From positions 1,922,001 to 1,986,000 of the forward strand of contig NZ_CP042218.1 of the NCBI RefSeq assembly GCF_007795095.1: a stretch of 64,000 nt of DNA, in the 5' to 3' direction. Made by a program: the position numbers and the translations under genes. The notes under the pieces were generated by a model. That model searched no databases. It was not told where the DNA came from and saw nothing but the letters and a program-made list of their open reading frames with translations. Source of the stretch: Luteimonas granuli. Lineage in GTDB: Bacteria; Pseudomonadota; Gammaproteobacteria; Xanthomonadales; Xanthomonadaceae. Below are positions 51,325 to 60,180 of the stretch, piece by piece. Within the stretch, counting starts at the first letter, position 1; each line of letters opens with the position of its first letter.

Positions 51325-51815
51325 GGGAAGATCTCCATCAGCGGGCACTCGTAGCGGCGCTTGATGTCGGCGACGAGGGCGGCCTCGTCCGCGAGGTCGA
51401 GCACGTGCACGAGCAGGTAGCGGCGGTCGTCGGACAGCGCCGCGGTGACCGTGCCCGGGGTGAGCGTGATGCAGCACGCCAGCGCGGTGATGCCGTGGAT
51501 GTTGCCGATCTCCAGCGGATACCAGATGAAGCTGGAGTGGATCCGCTCCTCGCGCGAGAGCACCTGCCTGGCCACGCGGACATTGGACATCAGGATGTCC
51601 CATAGCAGGACCACCAGCAGTTTCGGCAGCGGGCGCAGCGAGCCGAAGCGGGCGAACTCGCGGTCGATTCGGGTCGCGTACAGGGGGATGACGAGCCCCA
51701 GCAGCGCCGCCATGGCCAGCTGCGCGGCGTTGAGCTCGGACACCATCAGCAGCCAGAACACGATGATCGCCAGCGTGAGCGGCAGCGAGGGCAGGAAGCG
51801 ACGGCGCCATCTCAT
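51321..51815 (-). CDS. mrpE: Na+/H+ antiporter subunit E (MrpE/PhaE)
   Basis: A 164-residue subunit: an N-terminal hydrophobic pair (LTLAIIVFWLLMVSELNAAQLAMAALLGL), then WDILMSNVRVARQVLSREERIHSSFIWYPLEIGNIHGITALACCITLTPGTVT, the family signature, and a soluble C-terminal domain (YLLVHVLDLADEAALVADIKRRYE). The ATG overlaps the mrpD stop. It is needed for complex assembly. Confidence 0.93.
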   Translation of the reverse strand: MRWRRRFLPSLPLTLAIIVFWLLMVSELNAAQLAMAALLGLVIPLYATRIDREFARFGSLRPLPKLLVVLLWDILMSNVRVARQVLSREERIHSSFIWYPLEIGNIHGITALACCITLTPGTVTAALSDDRRYLLVHVLDLADEAALVADIKRRYECPLMEIFP

Positions 51816-53359
51816 GGCCGCCTCCCCTGTGGCATGGCCGCGCGCACCTGGTCGATGTAGGTGGAGGGTGCCAGCAACTGCTCCGCGGCGGCGCGGGTGT
51901 AGGCGGTCACCGGGCCAGGCGCCACCGACATCGCGACTCCCAGCGCCAGCAGCACCATCGTGGCGATGGTCTCCGGCAGCCGCAGCTGCCCGCGCACCGG
52001 GCGCGGGCCGTCGGGGAGTGCCGGCAGTACCGGGACCGGCTTCCAGAAGATGCGCGTGCCGGCGCGGGTCAGCCCCACGATCACCAGCATGCTGCTGCCG
52101 AGGAGGGCCGGCCAGGCCCATCGGATGTCCGCCTCGGGGATCGCCTGCAGCAGCATGGTCTTGCCGATGAAGCCCGACAGCGGCGGCAGGCCGGCGACGG
52201 AGACCGCTCCGACCAGGAACATCGCGCCCGCCACCACCCGCACGCCGGGGGCCGGCGGGAACGCGCGCAGCACGTCGCCTGCGTCGCCGCGTCCGCGGCG
52301 CACCAGGTCGGCGATCAGGAACAGCGCCGCGGCGACGAAGGTGCTGTGCACCAGGTAGTAGAGTCCCGCGGCGATGGTGCCCGCCGAACGCAGCCCGAAG
52401 GCGATGAACAGCGTCGTCGCCGACACCAGCACCACGTAGGCGACCAGCACTCGCAGCCGTGAGGCCGCCAGGACGCCGAGGGTGGCCAGCGCCAGCCCGG
52501 CCACGGCCGCCGGCAGCATCCAGTCCCAGCCGTAGCCGGCAAGCGGGCCCGCGTCCTCGCCCAGCATCAGCGAGCCCACGCGGAGCACGGAGTAGATGCC
52601 GACCTTGGTCATGATCACGAACAGCGCGGCGACCGCGGCCGGCGCGCGGGTGTAGGCCTCGGGGAGCCAGAGGTACAGCGGCATCAGGGCCGCCTTGGCG
52701 CAGAACACCACCAGCAGCAGGCCGATGGTCGCCTTGGCCAGGGGCAGGGAGCCCGCCGGGATGCCGGCCACGCGGGTCGCGATCTCGACCATGTTGAGGG
52801 TGCCGAACACGCCGTAGACCATGCCCAGCGCGATCAGGAACAGGGTCGAGGCGGCGACGTTGAAGGCCACGTAGTGCAGGCCCGCGCTCATCCGTACGCC
52901 GCGGCCGCCGGACAGCAGCAGGCCGTAGGAGGCGATCAGCATCACTTCGAAGAACACGAACAGGTTGAAGATGTCGCCGGTGAGGAAGGCGCCGTTGAGG
53001 CCCATCAGCTGCAGCTGGAAGAGGGCGTGGAAGTGCGGCGCGCGCCGGTCCCAGCCGGAGCAGGCATGCAGCAGGCAGGCGCCGGCCAGCAGCGAGGTGG
53101 TCAGTACCATCAGCGCCGAGAGCCGGTCGACCATCAGCGCGATGCCGATGCGCGCCGGCCAGTCGCCCAGCAGGTAGACCAGCACCGGACCCTCGTGCGC
53201 GCGCAGCGCCAGCAGGATCGAGGCTGCGAGGGTGGCGAGCATGAAGACCCAGGCCACCGAACGCTGGACCACGGTGCCGATGCGCCGGTGCTCGACGAAC
53301 AGCGACAGCGCGCCGCCCAGCAGCGGGATCAGGATCGGGAGGATGGGCAGGTGGCTCAT
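51812..53359 (-). CDS. mrpD: Na+/H+ antiporter subunit D (MrpD/PhaD, NuoN/NuoM-like)
   Basis: A 515-residue subunit of the complex-I membrane-subunit family, about 14 helices. The proton path has Glu in FVFFEVMLIASYGLLL and Lys in LVVFCAKAALMPLYLWLPEAYTRAPA and MTKVGIYSVLRV. It ends with GQLRLPETIATMVLLALGVAMSVAPGPV. The ATG overlaps the mrpC stop. It carries one of the two proton/sodium pathways of the Mrp complex. Confidence 0.95.
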   Translation of the reverse strand: MSHLPILPILIPLLGGALSLFVEHRRIGTVVQRSVAWVFMLATLAASILLALRAHEGPVLVYLLGDWPARIGIALMVDRLSALMVLTTSLLAGACLLHACSGWDRRAPHFHALFQLQLMGLNGAFLTGDIFNLFVFFEVMLIASYGLLLSGGRGVRMSAGLHYVAFNVAASTLFLIALGMVYGVFGTLNMVEIATRVAGIPAGSLPLAKATIGLLLVVFCAKAALMPLYLWLPEAYTRAPAAVAALFVIMTKVGIYSVLRVGSLMLGEDAGPLAGYGWDWMLPAAVAGLALATLGVLAASRLRVLVAYVVLVSATTLFIAFGLRSAGTIAAGLYYLVHSTFVAAALFLIADLVRRGRGDAGDVLRAFPPAPGVRVVAGAMFLVGAVSVAGLPPLSGFIGKTMLLQAIPEADIRWAWPALLGSSMLVIVGLTRAGTRIFWKPVPVLPALPDGPRPVRGQLRLPETIATMVLLALGVAMSVAPGPVTAYTRAAAEQLLAPSTYIDQVRAAMPQGRRP

Positions 53360-53718
53360 CCGCGGTCCTCCCGGCCGTCGCGCACGTCGCCCGCGTCGAC
53401 GTGGTCGCTGTCGTTGTCGGCGCGGCTGCGCATGGCGAGCACGATCGCGACCGCGGTCATCGCGAACGAGATCACGATCGCGGTCAGGACCAGCGCCTGC
53501 GGCACAGGGTCGGTGTGGTTGGCGAGCGTCGCCTCCATGCCCTCCTGCAGCACCGGGGGCTTGCCCACCACCAGCCGGCCGCTGGAGAAGATCAGCAGGT
53601 TGGTCGCGTAGGACAGCAGGGTGAGTCCGAGGATCACGTCGAAGCTGCGCGCGCGCAGCACCAAGTACACGCCGGCGAAGACCAGCACGCCGATGCCGCT
53701 GGCGATGGCCATTTCCAT
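53356..53718 (-). CDS. mrpC: Na+/H+ antiporter subunit C (MrpC/PhaC, NuoK-like)
   Basis: A 120-residue NuoK homologue with three helices (GIGVLVFAGVYLVLRARSFDVILGLTLLSYATNLLIFSSG, then DPVPQALVLTAIVISFAMTAVAIVLAMRSRA) and a short Asp-rich tail. ATG 53718 overlaps the last base of the mrpAB stop. The length is as in other MrpC. Confidence 0.94.
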   Translation of the reverse strand: MEMAIASGIGVLVFAGVYLVLRARSFDVILGLTLLSYATNLLIFSSGRLVVGKPPVLQEGMEATLANHTDPVPQALVLTAIVISFAMTAVAIVLAMRSRADNDSDHVDAGDVRDGREDRG

Positions 53719-56549
53719 CAGCTGGCCTCCCCGGTGAGGGCCGAGCGCGTGGCCGGGTCGATGGTGCCGCGGTGGGCGATCATCGTCTTGGAGGGCTTCA
53801 GCGTGCCCATCATCGACAGGATCAGCATGGTGCTCCCGAACACGACCAGGTAGACACCGAGGTCGAAGGCGGCGGCGCTGGCCAGCGGGATGGTACCCAG
53901 CACCGGCAGCACGAGGTCGTAGTGGCCGCTGGCCAGGAAGGGCCGGTCGAACAGCATCGCCGCGGCGCCGGTGCCGAGCGCGATCAGCAGCCCGGCGCCG
54001 ATGGCGCGGATGTAGTCGAAGCCGAAGCGCGTCTCCACCGAAGCGGCCCCTTGGATCACGTACTGGATCAGCAGCGGCACCGCCAGCGTCAGGCCGGCGA
54101 TGAAGCCGCCGCCGGGCGAGTTGTGGCCGCGCAGGAACAGGAAGATCGAGACCACCAGCGTCAGCGGGAACATCATCTGCGCCAGGTCGGCCGGCACCGG
54201 CAGCTTGATCGGCGGTCCCGGCATGACCTTCTCCGGCGCCATCCGCGCGCGGCGCAGCATGGCGTGCACCGCCAGGCCCGCGATGCCGAACACCGTGATC
54301 TCGCCCAGGGTGTCGAAGCCGCGGAAGTCGACCAGGATCACGTTGACGACGTTGCTGCCCCACGCTTCGGGCAGCGAGCGCGCGGTGATCTCGGCGGCGG
54401 CGGCGTTCGCCGGCGGCCGGGTCATCATCGCCCAGGCCAGGCCGGCGGTGCCGGCGCCGGCCGCCAGCGCCACCGCGCAGTCGCGCAGGCGCCGGGGCAG
54501 CGAGCGCAGCCGCGGGGAATCCTTGGGCAGGTAGTGCAGGCCCAGCAGCATCAGCGACACCGTCACCAGCTCGACCAGCAGCTGGGTCAGCGCGAGGTCC
54601 GGCGCCGACAGCGCCACGAAGGTCATGCTGACCGCCAGCCCGCAGCCGCCCATCACCAGCACCGCCAGCAAGCGGTAGCGGTACAGCGCCAGGGTGCCGA
54701 GCGCGCACGTGACCAGCAGCCACCACAGCACCCAGGCCAGGCGCACCATCGGCTGCGAGACGAAGGCCACCGGTTCGCGCGGCTCGCCCCATGCGGCGAC
54801 GAAGGGCGCGGCCCCGGCCGCGATCGCCACCAGCACAAGCCACAGCAGGCTGCGCTGCATGCTGCCGTTCGCGACGGCATGGGTGAAGCGGCGGCCGAGG
54901 CGGAACAGCGCCTCGATGTTCAGGTGGAACAGCATGCGGCCCTGCGACTGGCGGACGATGGCGTGCAGGTCGAGTACGCGTTTGAGCCCGAGATACAGCA
55001 GCACGCCGCAGAGCACGCCACCGAAGCTCATCAGCAGGGGGGTGTTGACGCCGTGCCACACCGCCAGGCTGTACTCCGGCAGGGCGTCGCCGAGCACGCC
55101 GCGCGCCGCGGTTTCCAGGAACGGGCCGATGGTCCACTGCGGCGCGATGCCCACCGCGACGCAGGCCACGACCAGGATCGCCACCGGCACCTGCATGAAG
55201 CGCGGCGGTTCGTGGACGTCCTGGTCGACCGCGCGCGGGCCGCGGCCGAAGAAGGTGTCGTGCACGAAGCGCAGGCTGTAGGCGACGCCGAAGGTCGCGA
55301 ACAGGAAGGCGGCGATGGTGACGAACCAGCGCATCTCCTCGTGGCCCTCGATCTCAAGCGCCTGGGCGAAGAACATCTCCTTGGACAGGAAGCCGTTGAG
55401 CAGCGGGATGCCGGCCATCGCCAGCGAAGCGATGATCGCCAGTGCGCTGGTGTAGGGCATCAGCCGGCGCAGGCCGCCCAGCCGTCGCATGTCGCGAGTG
55501 CCGGTCTCGTGGTCGATGATGCCCGCGGCCATGAACAGCGAGGCCTTGAAGGTGGCGTGGTTGAGGATGTGGAACAGCGCCGCGACCACCGCCATCGGCG
55601 TCGACAGGCCGAGCAGCAGGGTGATCAGGCCCAGGTGCGAGATGGTCGAGTAGGCCAGCACCCCCTTCATGTCGTGCTGGAAGATGGCGTTCCATGCGCC
55701 GACCAGGAGCGTCAGTGCGCCCACCGTACTGACCACGTAGAAGAACAGGTCGGTGCCCGCCAGCGACGGATGCAGCCGCGCCAGCAGGAACACGCCGGCC
55801 TTCACCATGGTCGCCGAGTGCAGGTAGGCCGACACCGGGGTCGGCGCCGCCATCGCGTGCGGCAGCCAGAAGTGCACCGGGAACTGCGCGCTCTTGGTGA
55901 ACACACCGGCCAGCACCAGGCCGAGGATCCAGGGGTAGAGCTCGTGCGCACGGATCGTCTCGCCCGCCGCCAGCACCGCGTCGAGCTCGTAGCTGCCGAC
56001 CACGCGGCCGATCAGCACCACGCCGCCCAGCAGCGCCAGGCCGCCGGCGGCGGTGATGGTCAAGGCCATGCGCGCGCCCTCGCGGGCATCGTCGCGATGA
56101 AACCAGAAGCCGATCAGCAGGAAGGAGCTGATCGAGGTGAGTTCCCAGAACACCACCGTCAGCAGCAGGTTTCCCGACAGCACCATGCCCAGCATGGAGC
56201 CCATGAACAGGAGCAGGAAACAGAAGAATCGCCGGTACTTTTCCCGTGGGCCGAGGTAGTAGTAGGCGTACAGCACCACCAGGGCGCCGATGCCCAGCAC
56301 CATCAGCGAGAACATCCAGCCCAGGCCGTCCAGGCGCAGGCTGAAGGCCAGCCCCGCCTGCGGCAACCACTCGTGCATCGTCCGCGGGATCTGTCCGTCC
56401 ATCACCGCCGGCGTCAGCCAGGCCAGCACCGCCAGCGCCAGCACCGGGGCCAGGCCTGCCAGCCATGCGACCGCTTTGGCGGGTGCGTCGCGCAGGATCG
56501 CGAGCACCAGCGCCAGCACGAAGGGCAGGGCCAGCATGAGTTCGAGCAT
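53718..56549 (-). CDS. mrpA: Na+/H+ antiporter fused subunits A and B (MrpAB/PhaAB)
   Basis: A 943-residue protein. Residues ~1-770 are MrpA (NuoL-like: VVFWELTSISSFLLIGFWFHRDDA, FTKSAQFPVHFWLPHAMAAPTPVSAYLHSATMVKAGVFLLARL with the functional Lys and His). The C-terminal ~170 residues are MrpB (LTLVVSIFLFLRGHNSPGGGFIAGLTLAVPLLIQYV). This A-B fusion, followed by C to G, is the group 2 arrangement also found in Pseudomonas and Rhizobium. It is the first gene of the operon; no clear promoter is seen in the 100 bp upstream. Confidence 0.95.
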   Translation of the reverse strand: MLELMLALPFVLALVLAILRDAPAKAVAWLAGLAPVLALAVLAWLTPAVMDGQIPRTMHEWLPQAGLAFSLRLDGLGWMFSLMVLGIGALVVLYAYYYLGPREKYRRFFCFLLLFMGSMLGMVLSGNLLLTVVFWELTSISSFLLIGFWFHRDDAREGARMALTITAAGGLALLGGVVLIGRVVGSYELDAVLAAGETIRAHELYPWILGLVLAGVFTKSAQFPVHFWLPHAMAAPTPVSAYLHSATMVKAGVFLLARLHPSLAGTDLFFYVVSTVGALTLLVGAWNAIFQHDMKGVLAYSTISHLGLITLLLGLSTPMAVVAALFHILNHATFKASLFMAAGIIDHETGTRDMRRLGGLRRLMPYTSALAIIASLAMAGIPLLNGFLSKEMFFAQALEIEGHEEMRWFVTIAAFLFATFGVAYSLRFVHDTFFGRGPRAVDQDVHEPPRFMQVPVAILVVACVAVGIAPQWTIGPFLETAARGVLGDALPEYSLAVWHGVNTPLLMSFGGVLCGVLLYLGLKRVLDLHAIVRQSQGRMLFHLNIEALFRLGRRFTHAVANGSMQRSLLWLVLVAIAAGAAPFVAAWGEPREPVAFVSQPMVRLAWVLWWLLVTCALGTLALYRYRLLAVLVMGGCGLAVSMTFVALSAPDLALTQLLVELVTVSLMLLGLHYLPKDSPRLRSLPRRLRDCAVALAAGAGTAGLAWAMMTRPPANAAAAEITARSLPEAWGSNVVNVILVDFRGFDTLGEITVFGIAGLAVHAMLRRARMAPEKVMPGPPIKLPVPADLAQMMFPLTLVVSIFLFLRGHNSPGGGFIAGLTLAVPLLIQYVIQGAASVETRFGFDYIRAIGAGLLIALGTGAAAMLFDRPFLASGHYDLVLPVLGTIPLASAAAFDLGVYLVVFGSTMLILSMMGTLKPSKTMIAHRGTIDPATRSALTGEAS

Positions 56550-56651
56550 CGGGGTCCTTTCTTGCCGGGGGAACCGCGCTCCGCGCGGCGAGCACCGGAT
56601 TCTAGCAGCGCCCGGCGTCGCTCCCGGCGTCGCCTGGCCTATCCTTTGCCC

Positions 56652-56708
56652 ATGCGTGCCGTCTCTTTTCGTGTCGCCATGCCGCCGCGACCGGTCCCGT
56701 CGCGATGA
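56652..56708 (+). CDS. Candidate 18-codon leader ORF overlapping the SDR gene
   Basis: TATCCT (56640-56645) ends exactly 6 nt before ATG 56652, the same layout as other apparent leaderless genes here. The ORF encodes MRAVSFRVAMPPRPVPSR and its TGA overlaps the SDR ATG (ATGA at 56705-56708). If real, ribosomes starting on the leaderless 5' end would reach the SDR start by termination-reinitiation. The SDR itself has no clear ribosome site, which supports the idea. It could also be chance. Confidence 0.45.
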   Translation: MRAVSFRVAMPPRPVPSR

Positions 56709-57577
56709 CCCGCGGCGCGGGCCGCGTGCTCGTGTTCGGCGGCAGCGGGCAGATCGGGGAGGCCGTGCTCGCGCGCCTGCTGCGGGCGGGCTGGGACGTG
56801 GACGCGGTGTCGCGCACGGCGCAGTCGGCATCGCCGGGACTGCGCTGGCTGCGCGGCGGATTTCAGGAGATGCCGCCGCTGGCCCGCGGTTACGACGCGA
56901 TCCTGAGCTGCGGGCCGCTGGACCACTTCGCCCGCTGGCAAGCCGGCGGCAGCGTCGCCTCGCCGTGCGTGGTCGCGTTCGGCTCCACCAGCCTGGCGGC
57001 CAAGCACGCCTCGGCCGACCCCGCCGAGCGCGATCTGGCCGCGCGCCTCGAGGCCGCCGAGGACGCGCTGTTCGCTTCGTCGGCGACACGGGGCAGCCGG
57101 GCGATCGTGCTGCGCCCGACCCTGGTCTATGGAGCCGGACGCGACCGGACCCTGACCCGCATGGCCGCGCTGGCACGGCGGTCCGGCCTGTTCGTGCTGC
57201 CGCGCGGCGCGACCGGCCTGCGCCAGCCGGTGCACGTGGACGATCTCGCCGCCACCGCGGTCGCGGCCCTGACCGCGAATGGCGCCGGCGGTCGCGGCTA
57301 CGACCTCCCCGGCGGGGAGACCCTGGCCTACCGCGACATGGTCGCGCGCGTGCTCGCTGCGCTGCGGCCACCGGCGCGGCTGCTGGAGCTGCCGCCGCCG
57401 CTGTTCTCGATGCTCGCGGCGACGCTCCGAGCGACCGGGCGTCTGCAGGGCTTCGGAGCCCAGGCGCAGGCGCGCCTGCGCGAGGACCTGGTGTTCGACG
57501 CCGCGCCGGCGGCCACGGCGCTGGGCCATGCGCCGCGCGCGTTCCATCCGGAGGCGGCGATGTTCGCGCCGCGCTGA
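56705..57577 (+). CDS. NAD-dependent epimerase/dehydratase-like SDR protein
   Basis: A 290-residue extended SDR. The Rossmann motif GGSGQIG is at residues ~12-18. A catalytic-type YxxxK is not obvious (the SDR Tyr is unclear), so the protein may belong to the atypical SDRs (NmrA/complex I assembly-like). The pattern RQPVHVDDLAATAVAAL and YDLPGGETLAYRDMVARVLAAL matches epimerase-type proteins. The substrate is unknown. The ATG overlaps the stop of a short upstream ORF. Confidence 0.85.
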   Translation: MTRGAGRVLVFGGSGQIGEAVLARLLRAGWDVDAVSRTAQSASPGLRWLRGGFQEMPPLARGYDAILSCGPLDHFARWQAGGSVASPCVVAFGSTSLAAKHASADPAERDLAARLEAAEDALFASSATRGSRAIVLRPTLVYGAGRDRTLTRMAALARRSGLFVLPRGATGLRQPVHVDDLAATAVAALTANGAGGRGYDLPGGETLAYRDMVARVLAALRPPARLLELPPPLFSMLAATLRATGRLQGFGAQAQARLREDLVFDAAPAATALGHAPRAFHPEAAMFAPR

Positions 57578-57578
57578 G

Positions 57579-58466
57579 TCAGATTTCGCGCGCGGGTGGC
57601 AGCGGCCGCGCCCTGGCCTTCGCCCGCAGCGCGATCGTGGCGACGCCGCCGAGAACCAGCGCACCACCGACCCACAGCTGCGTGCCGGGGCTGTCGCCCC
57701 AGAACACGATGCCCAGCACGACCGCCAGCAGGGGCGTCAACAGCAGCCAGGGCGTGAGTTCCGCCACCGGATGGCGCTGCAGCAGCAGGAAGTACACGCC
57801 ATGGCCGAGCAGCGAGGCCACCAGCGCCGAGTAGGACACGCCGATCCACGCCCGGGGAGAGGCCGCAGGCAGCGCGGCCAGGCCCCCGGGCTCGAGCAGC
57901 AGGCTGATCGCCAGCAGCGGCAGCACCGCGACCAGCGCGCTCCAGCCCTGCTGGGTGACCATGCCGATTCCGCCCAGTCGGCGCATCAGCACGGTGCCCA
58001 CCGCGAGGAAGGCGGCCGATACCAGCATCGCCAGCATGGCCGAAGGCCTGTCGACGATCGAGGGGTCGAAGCCGATCACCAGCACGCCGGCGAAGCTCAC
58101 CGCGATCGCGGTGCCGGTGCGCCAGGCGAAGCGCTCGCCCAGGACCGCCCAGGCCAGAAGCGCCGACATCGGCACGTAGCTCTGCATCACGATCGCCACC
58201 GCCGACAGCTCGCCGGCCAGGCGCAGGGCCCAGAAGCTCAGCCCGAAGTGGAACACGTTCATGCACAGCGCTACCGCGAGCAGCCGCGGCCACTGCGCCC
58301 GCGGCACCGGCTTCACGAACGGAAGCAGCACCAGGGCCACGATCGCCATGCGCAGCGCCGTGTACAGGAAGGCGGGGATCTCGAGCAGGGCATAGGCCGA
58401 GAACAGGAAGTTGCCGGCCCAGGCCAGGCAGATGGCCAGGATCAGGGTGAGGTCGCGCGGGGACAT
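57579..58466 (-). CDS. EamA/DMT-family transporter
   Basis: A 295-residue protein with ten predicted helices in two EamA repeats (first half from LTLILAICLAWAGNFLFSAYALLEIP, second from LALLVSAAFLAVGTVLMRRLGG onward). The motif WAVLGERFAWRTGTAIAVSFAGVLVIG is typical. It probably exports amino acids or metabolites. GACAAT lies 5 nt before ATG 58466. It converges with the SDR gene, one base apart. Confidence 0.9.
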   Translation of the reverse strand: MSPRDLTLILAICLAWAGNFLFSAYALLEIPAFLYTALRMAIVALVLLPFVKPVPRAQWPRLLAVALCMNVFHFGLSFWALRLAGELSAVAIVMQSYVPMSALLAWAVLGERFAWRTGTAIAVSFAGVLVIGFDPSIVDRPSAMLAMLVSAAFLAVGTVLMRRLGGIGMVTQQGWSALVAVLPLLAISLLLEPGGLAALPAASPRAWIGVSYSALVASLLGHGVYFLLLQRHPVAELTPWLLLTPLLAVVLGIVFWGDSPGTQLWVGGALVLGGVATIALRAKARARPLPPAREI

Positions 58467-58575
58467 GCGCCATTGTCGCCCGGCCGCCGCCCTGGTGGCC
58501 CACGTCGCGCGGCCGCCGGGCCGGCACGCAGCGTCCCACCGCACACCCGGGACACCCCGGGGTCACATCGGCCTG

Positions 58576-59061
58576 CTACCAGCGCCACCCCATCCGCCGA
58601 TAGAGCTTCGCCAGCACCCACGAAGGCCCGATGAGCAGGTACACCAGGTCGGTGAAGAAGCTCGGCTTGCGCCCCTCGAGCCTGTGGCCGATGAACTGCG
58701 CGATCCAGGCGAAGACGAAGACCGCGATCGCGAGTTTCAGCAGGCCGCCGCGTCCGAGCGCCCCGAACAGCCACCAGGTCAGCGCCGACAGCGCCACGAA
58801 CACCAGCAGCATGCCGACGCCCAGCCGGCGCGAGCTGCGCTGGTAGAACAGCCAGGCCGCGAACATCGGCAGCGCGGCCCAGATCCCGGGCTGGAACAGC
58901 GTGCCCGGCGCCGGGATGCACCACAGCAGCGCGATCACGCTCCACAGGATCGCCGGCACGGCGACCACGTGGATCGCCTGGTTGGTGTCATTGCGGTGGT
59001 CGCCCGAATAGCTGGCGAACCAGCGGTCGATCGGACGGCCTGCGTGACCGGTGTCCGCCAT
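58576..59061 (-). CDS. Mpo1-like (DUF962) membrane protein
   Basis: A 161-residue protein with the DUF962 pattern: RWFASYSGDHRNDTNQAIHVVAVPAILWSVIALLWCIP, followed by three to four helices and AWIAQFIGHRLEGRKPSFFTDLVYLLIGPSWVLAKLYRR. The conserved His residues (H in GDHRN, H in IHVV, H in FIGHRLEGRKP) bind Fe in yeast Mpo1, a 2-hydroxy-fatty-acid dioxygenase. The role in bacteria is not established. It lies 66 bp after the ELM1-like gene on the same strand. Confidence 0.88.
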   Translation of the reverse strand: MADTGHAGRPIDRWFASYSGDHRNDTNQAIHVVAVPAILWSVIALLWCIPAPGTLFQPGIWAALPMFAAWLFYQRSSRRLGVGMLLVFVALSALTWWLFGALGRGGLLKLAIAVFVFAWIAQFIGHRLEGRKPSFFTDLVYLLIGPSWVLAKLYRRMGWRW

Positions 59062-59126
59062 GATGGAGCCCTCGACGCGTCGTTCCGGAAGCATAGGGCA
59101 ATCCACCCGCCGCCGCGCGCGACCGC

Positions 59127-60099
59127 TCAGGGAAGGCCGAGGCGCGCACGCACCTCCGCGGCCACGCGCGCGGTCTCGCGCAGCGGTCGCGCATCGAAGC
59201 CGGCCGCCGTCCCGTCGAGCGGGCGCACCCGGCCGCGGGCCAGCAGCTCCTCGACGAAGGCGCGCGGCCGCCCGCGCACGGCGTCCGGACGATGCACATG
59301 CACCGGTGCCGCGGTGGCGCAGGCTTCCGAGAGCATGTTCACCGAGTCGGCGGAACAGACGATGCGGTCGGCCCAGCCGAGCAGGCCCGCATAGGGATTG
59401 TCGCCGTCGTCGGCTCCGGTCCAGGTCCGGACAGGCACTGCCCATGGCCGCGCGCGCAGCGCGTCGCGCACCGGCGCCGGCGTGCGTCGCGAGGCCGTGA
59501 GCATCAGGCTGCCGCCTTCGCGGAGGGCCATCGCTTCGGCGGCGGCGGCCAGCGCGTCGAAATCGCCGATGTCGAAGGCCGCGTGTGCGCTCGGGCCGCC
59601 GACCAGCACCGCGATCCGCGGCGCCGGCAGCGTGGCGAGGTCCGCGAACGCCGCGCGCCCGCGGGCCAGCCAGGCATCGTCGACCGGATGCAGGCTGCCG
59701 GCCAGGGTGATGACGTTGTCGCCGCGCAGGCCATCGTGCGCCGGCGCCACCACCAGGTCCCAGTGCCGTGGCGGCAGTCTCGGATCCAGTACCTGCACCA
59801 CGCGCGCACCGCGCGCGCAGCAGGCGCATGGCCAGCGCGGCCTGGCGCCCGCAGCCCACGGCCAGCCGGGGAGGCGCCGCCAGCGCGTCCGCGAACGCCG
59901 CACCGAAGGCGTGGCGATCGCCGGGCAGCCTCCGCGGTGCCAGCCAGCGCCAGGGGGCCCGCGGTTCCAGCACCAGTTCCCGCGGCGCCGGCGCCAGCGC
60001 CGCGGCCAGGGCCTGCGCCTGGCGGGCGTTGCCGGCGCGGCCGTCGCTCACGGCGAGGACCTCGGCCGGTGCGCCGGTGGTGATGGCGTGCAGGACCAT
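59127..60099 (-). CDS. ELM1-like (mitochondrial fission ELM1 family) protein, frame broken near 59811
   Basis: Starts at ATG 60099 ([34 protein letters not shown], family N-terminus) and reads to [12 protein letters not shown], then one extra base in a GC repeat (GCGCGCGCGG) shifts the frame. The correct reading continues [28 protein letters not shown] and runs to 59127 with the family core [15 protein letters not shown] and [26 protein letters not shown]. The span is 973 bases, one more than 324 codons. Related proteins are predicted glycosyltransferase-like; function is unknown. The LPS genes nearby fit a surface-polysaccharide role. Confidence 0.82.
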
Positions 60100-60180
60100 A
60101 GCGTTGCGTCGGAGGGTCGGTGGAATCTCCGACGGGACTCTACACTGCGCGATCCGTCACATGATCCACGAGGTTTCCCG

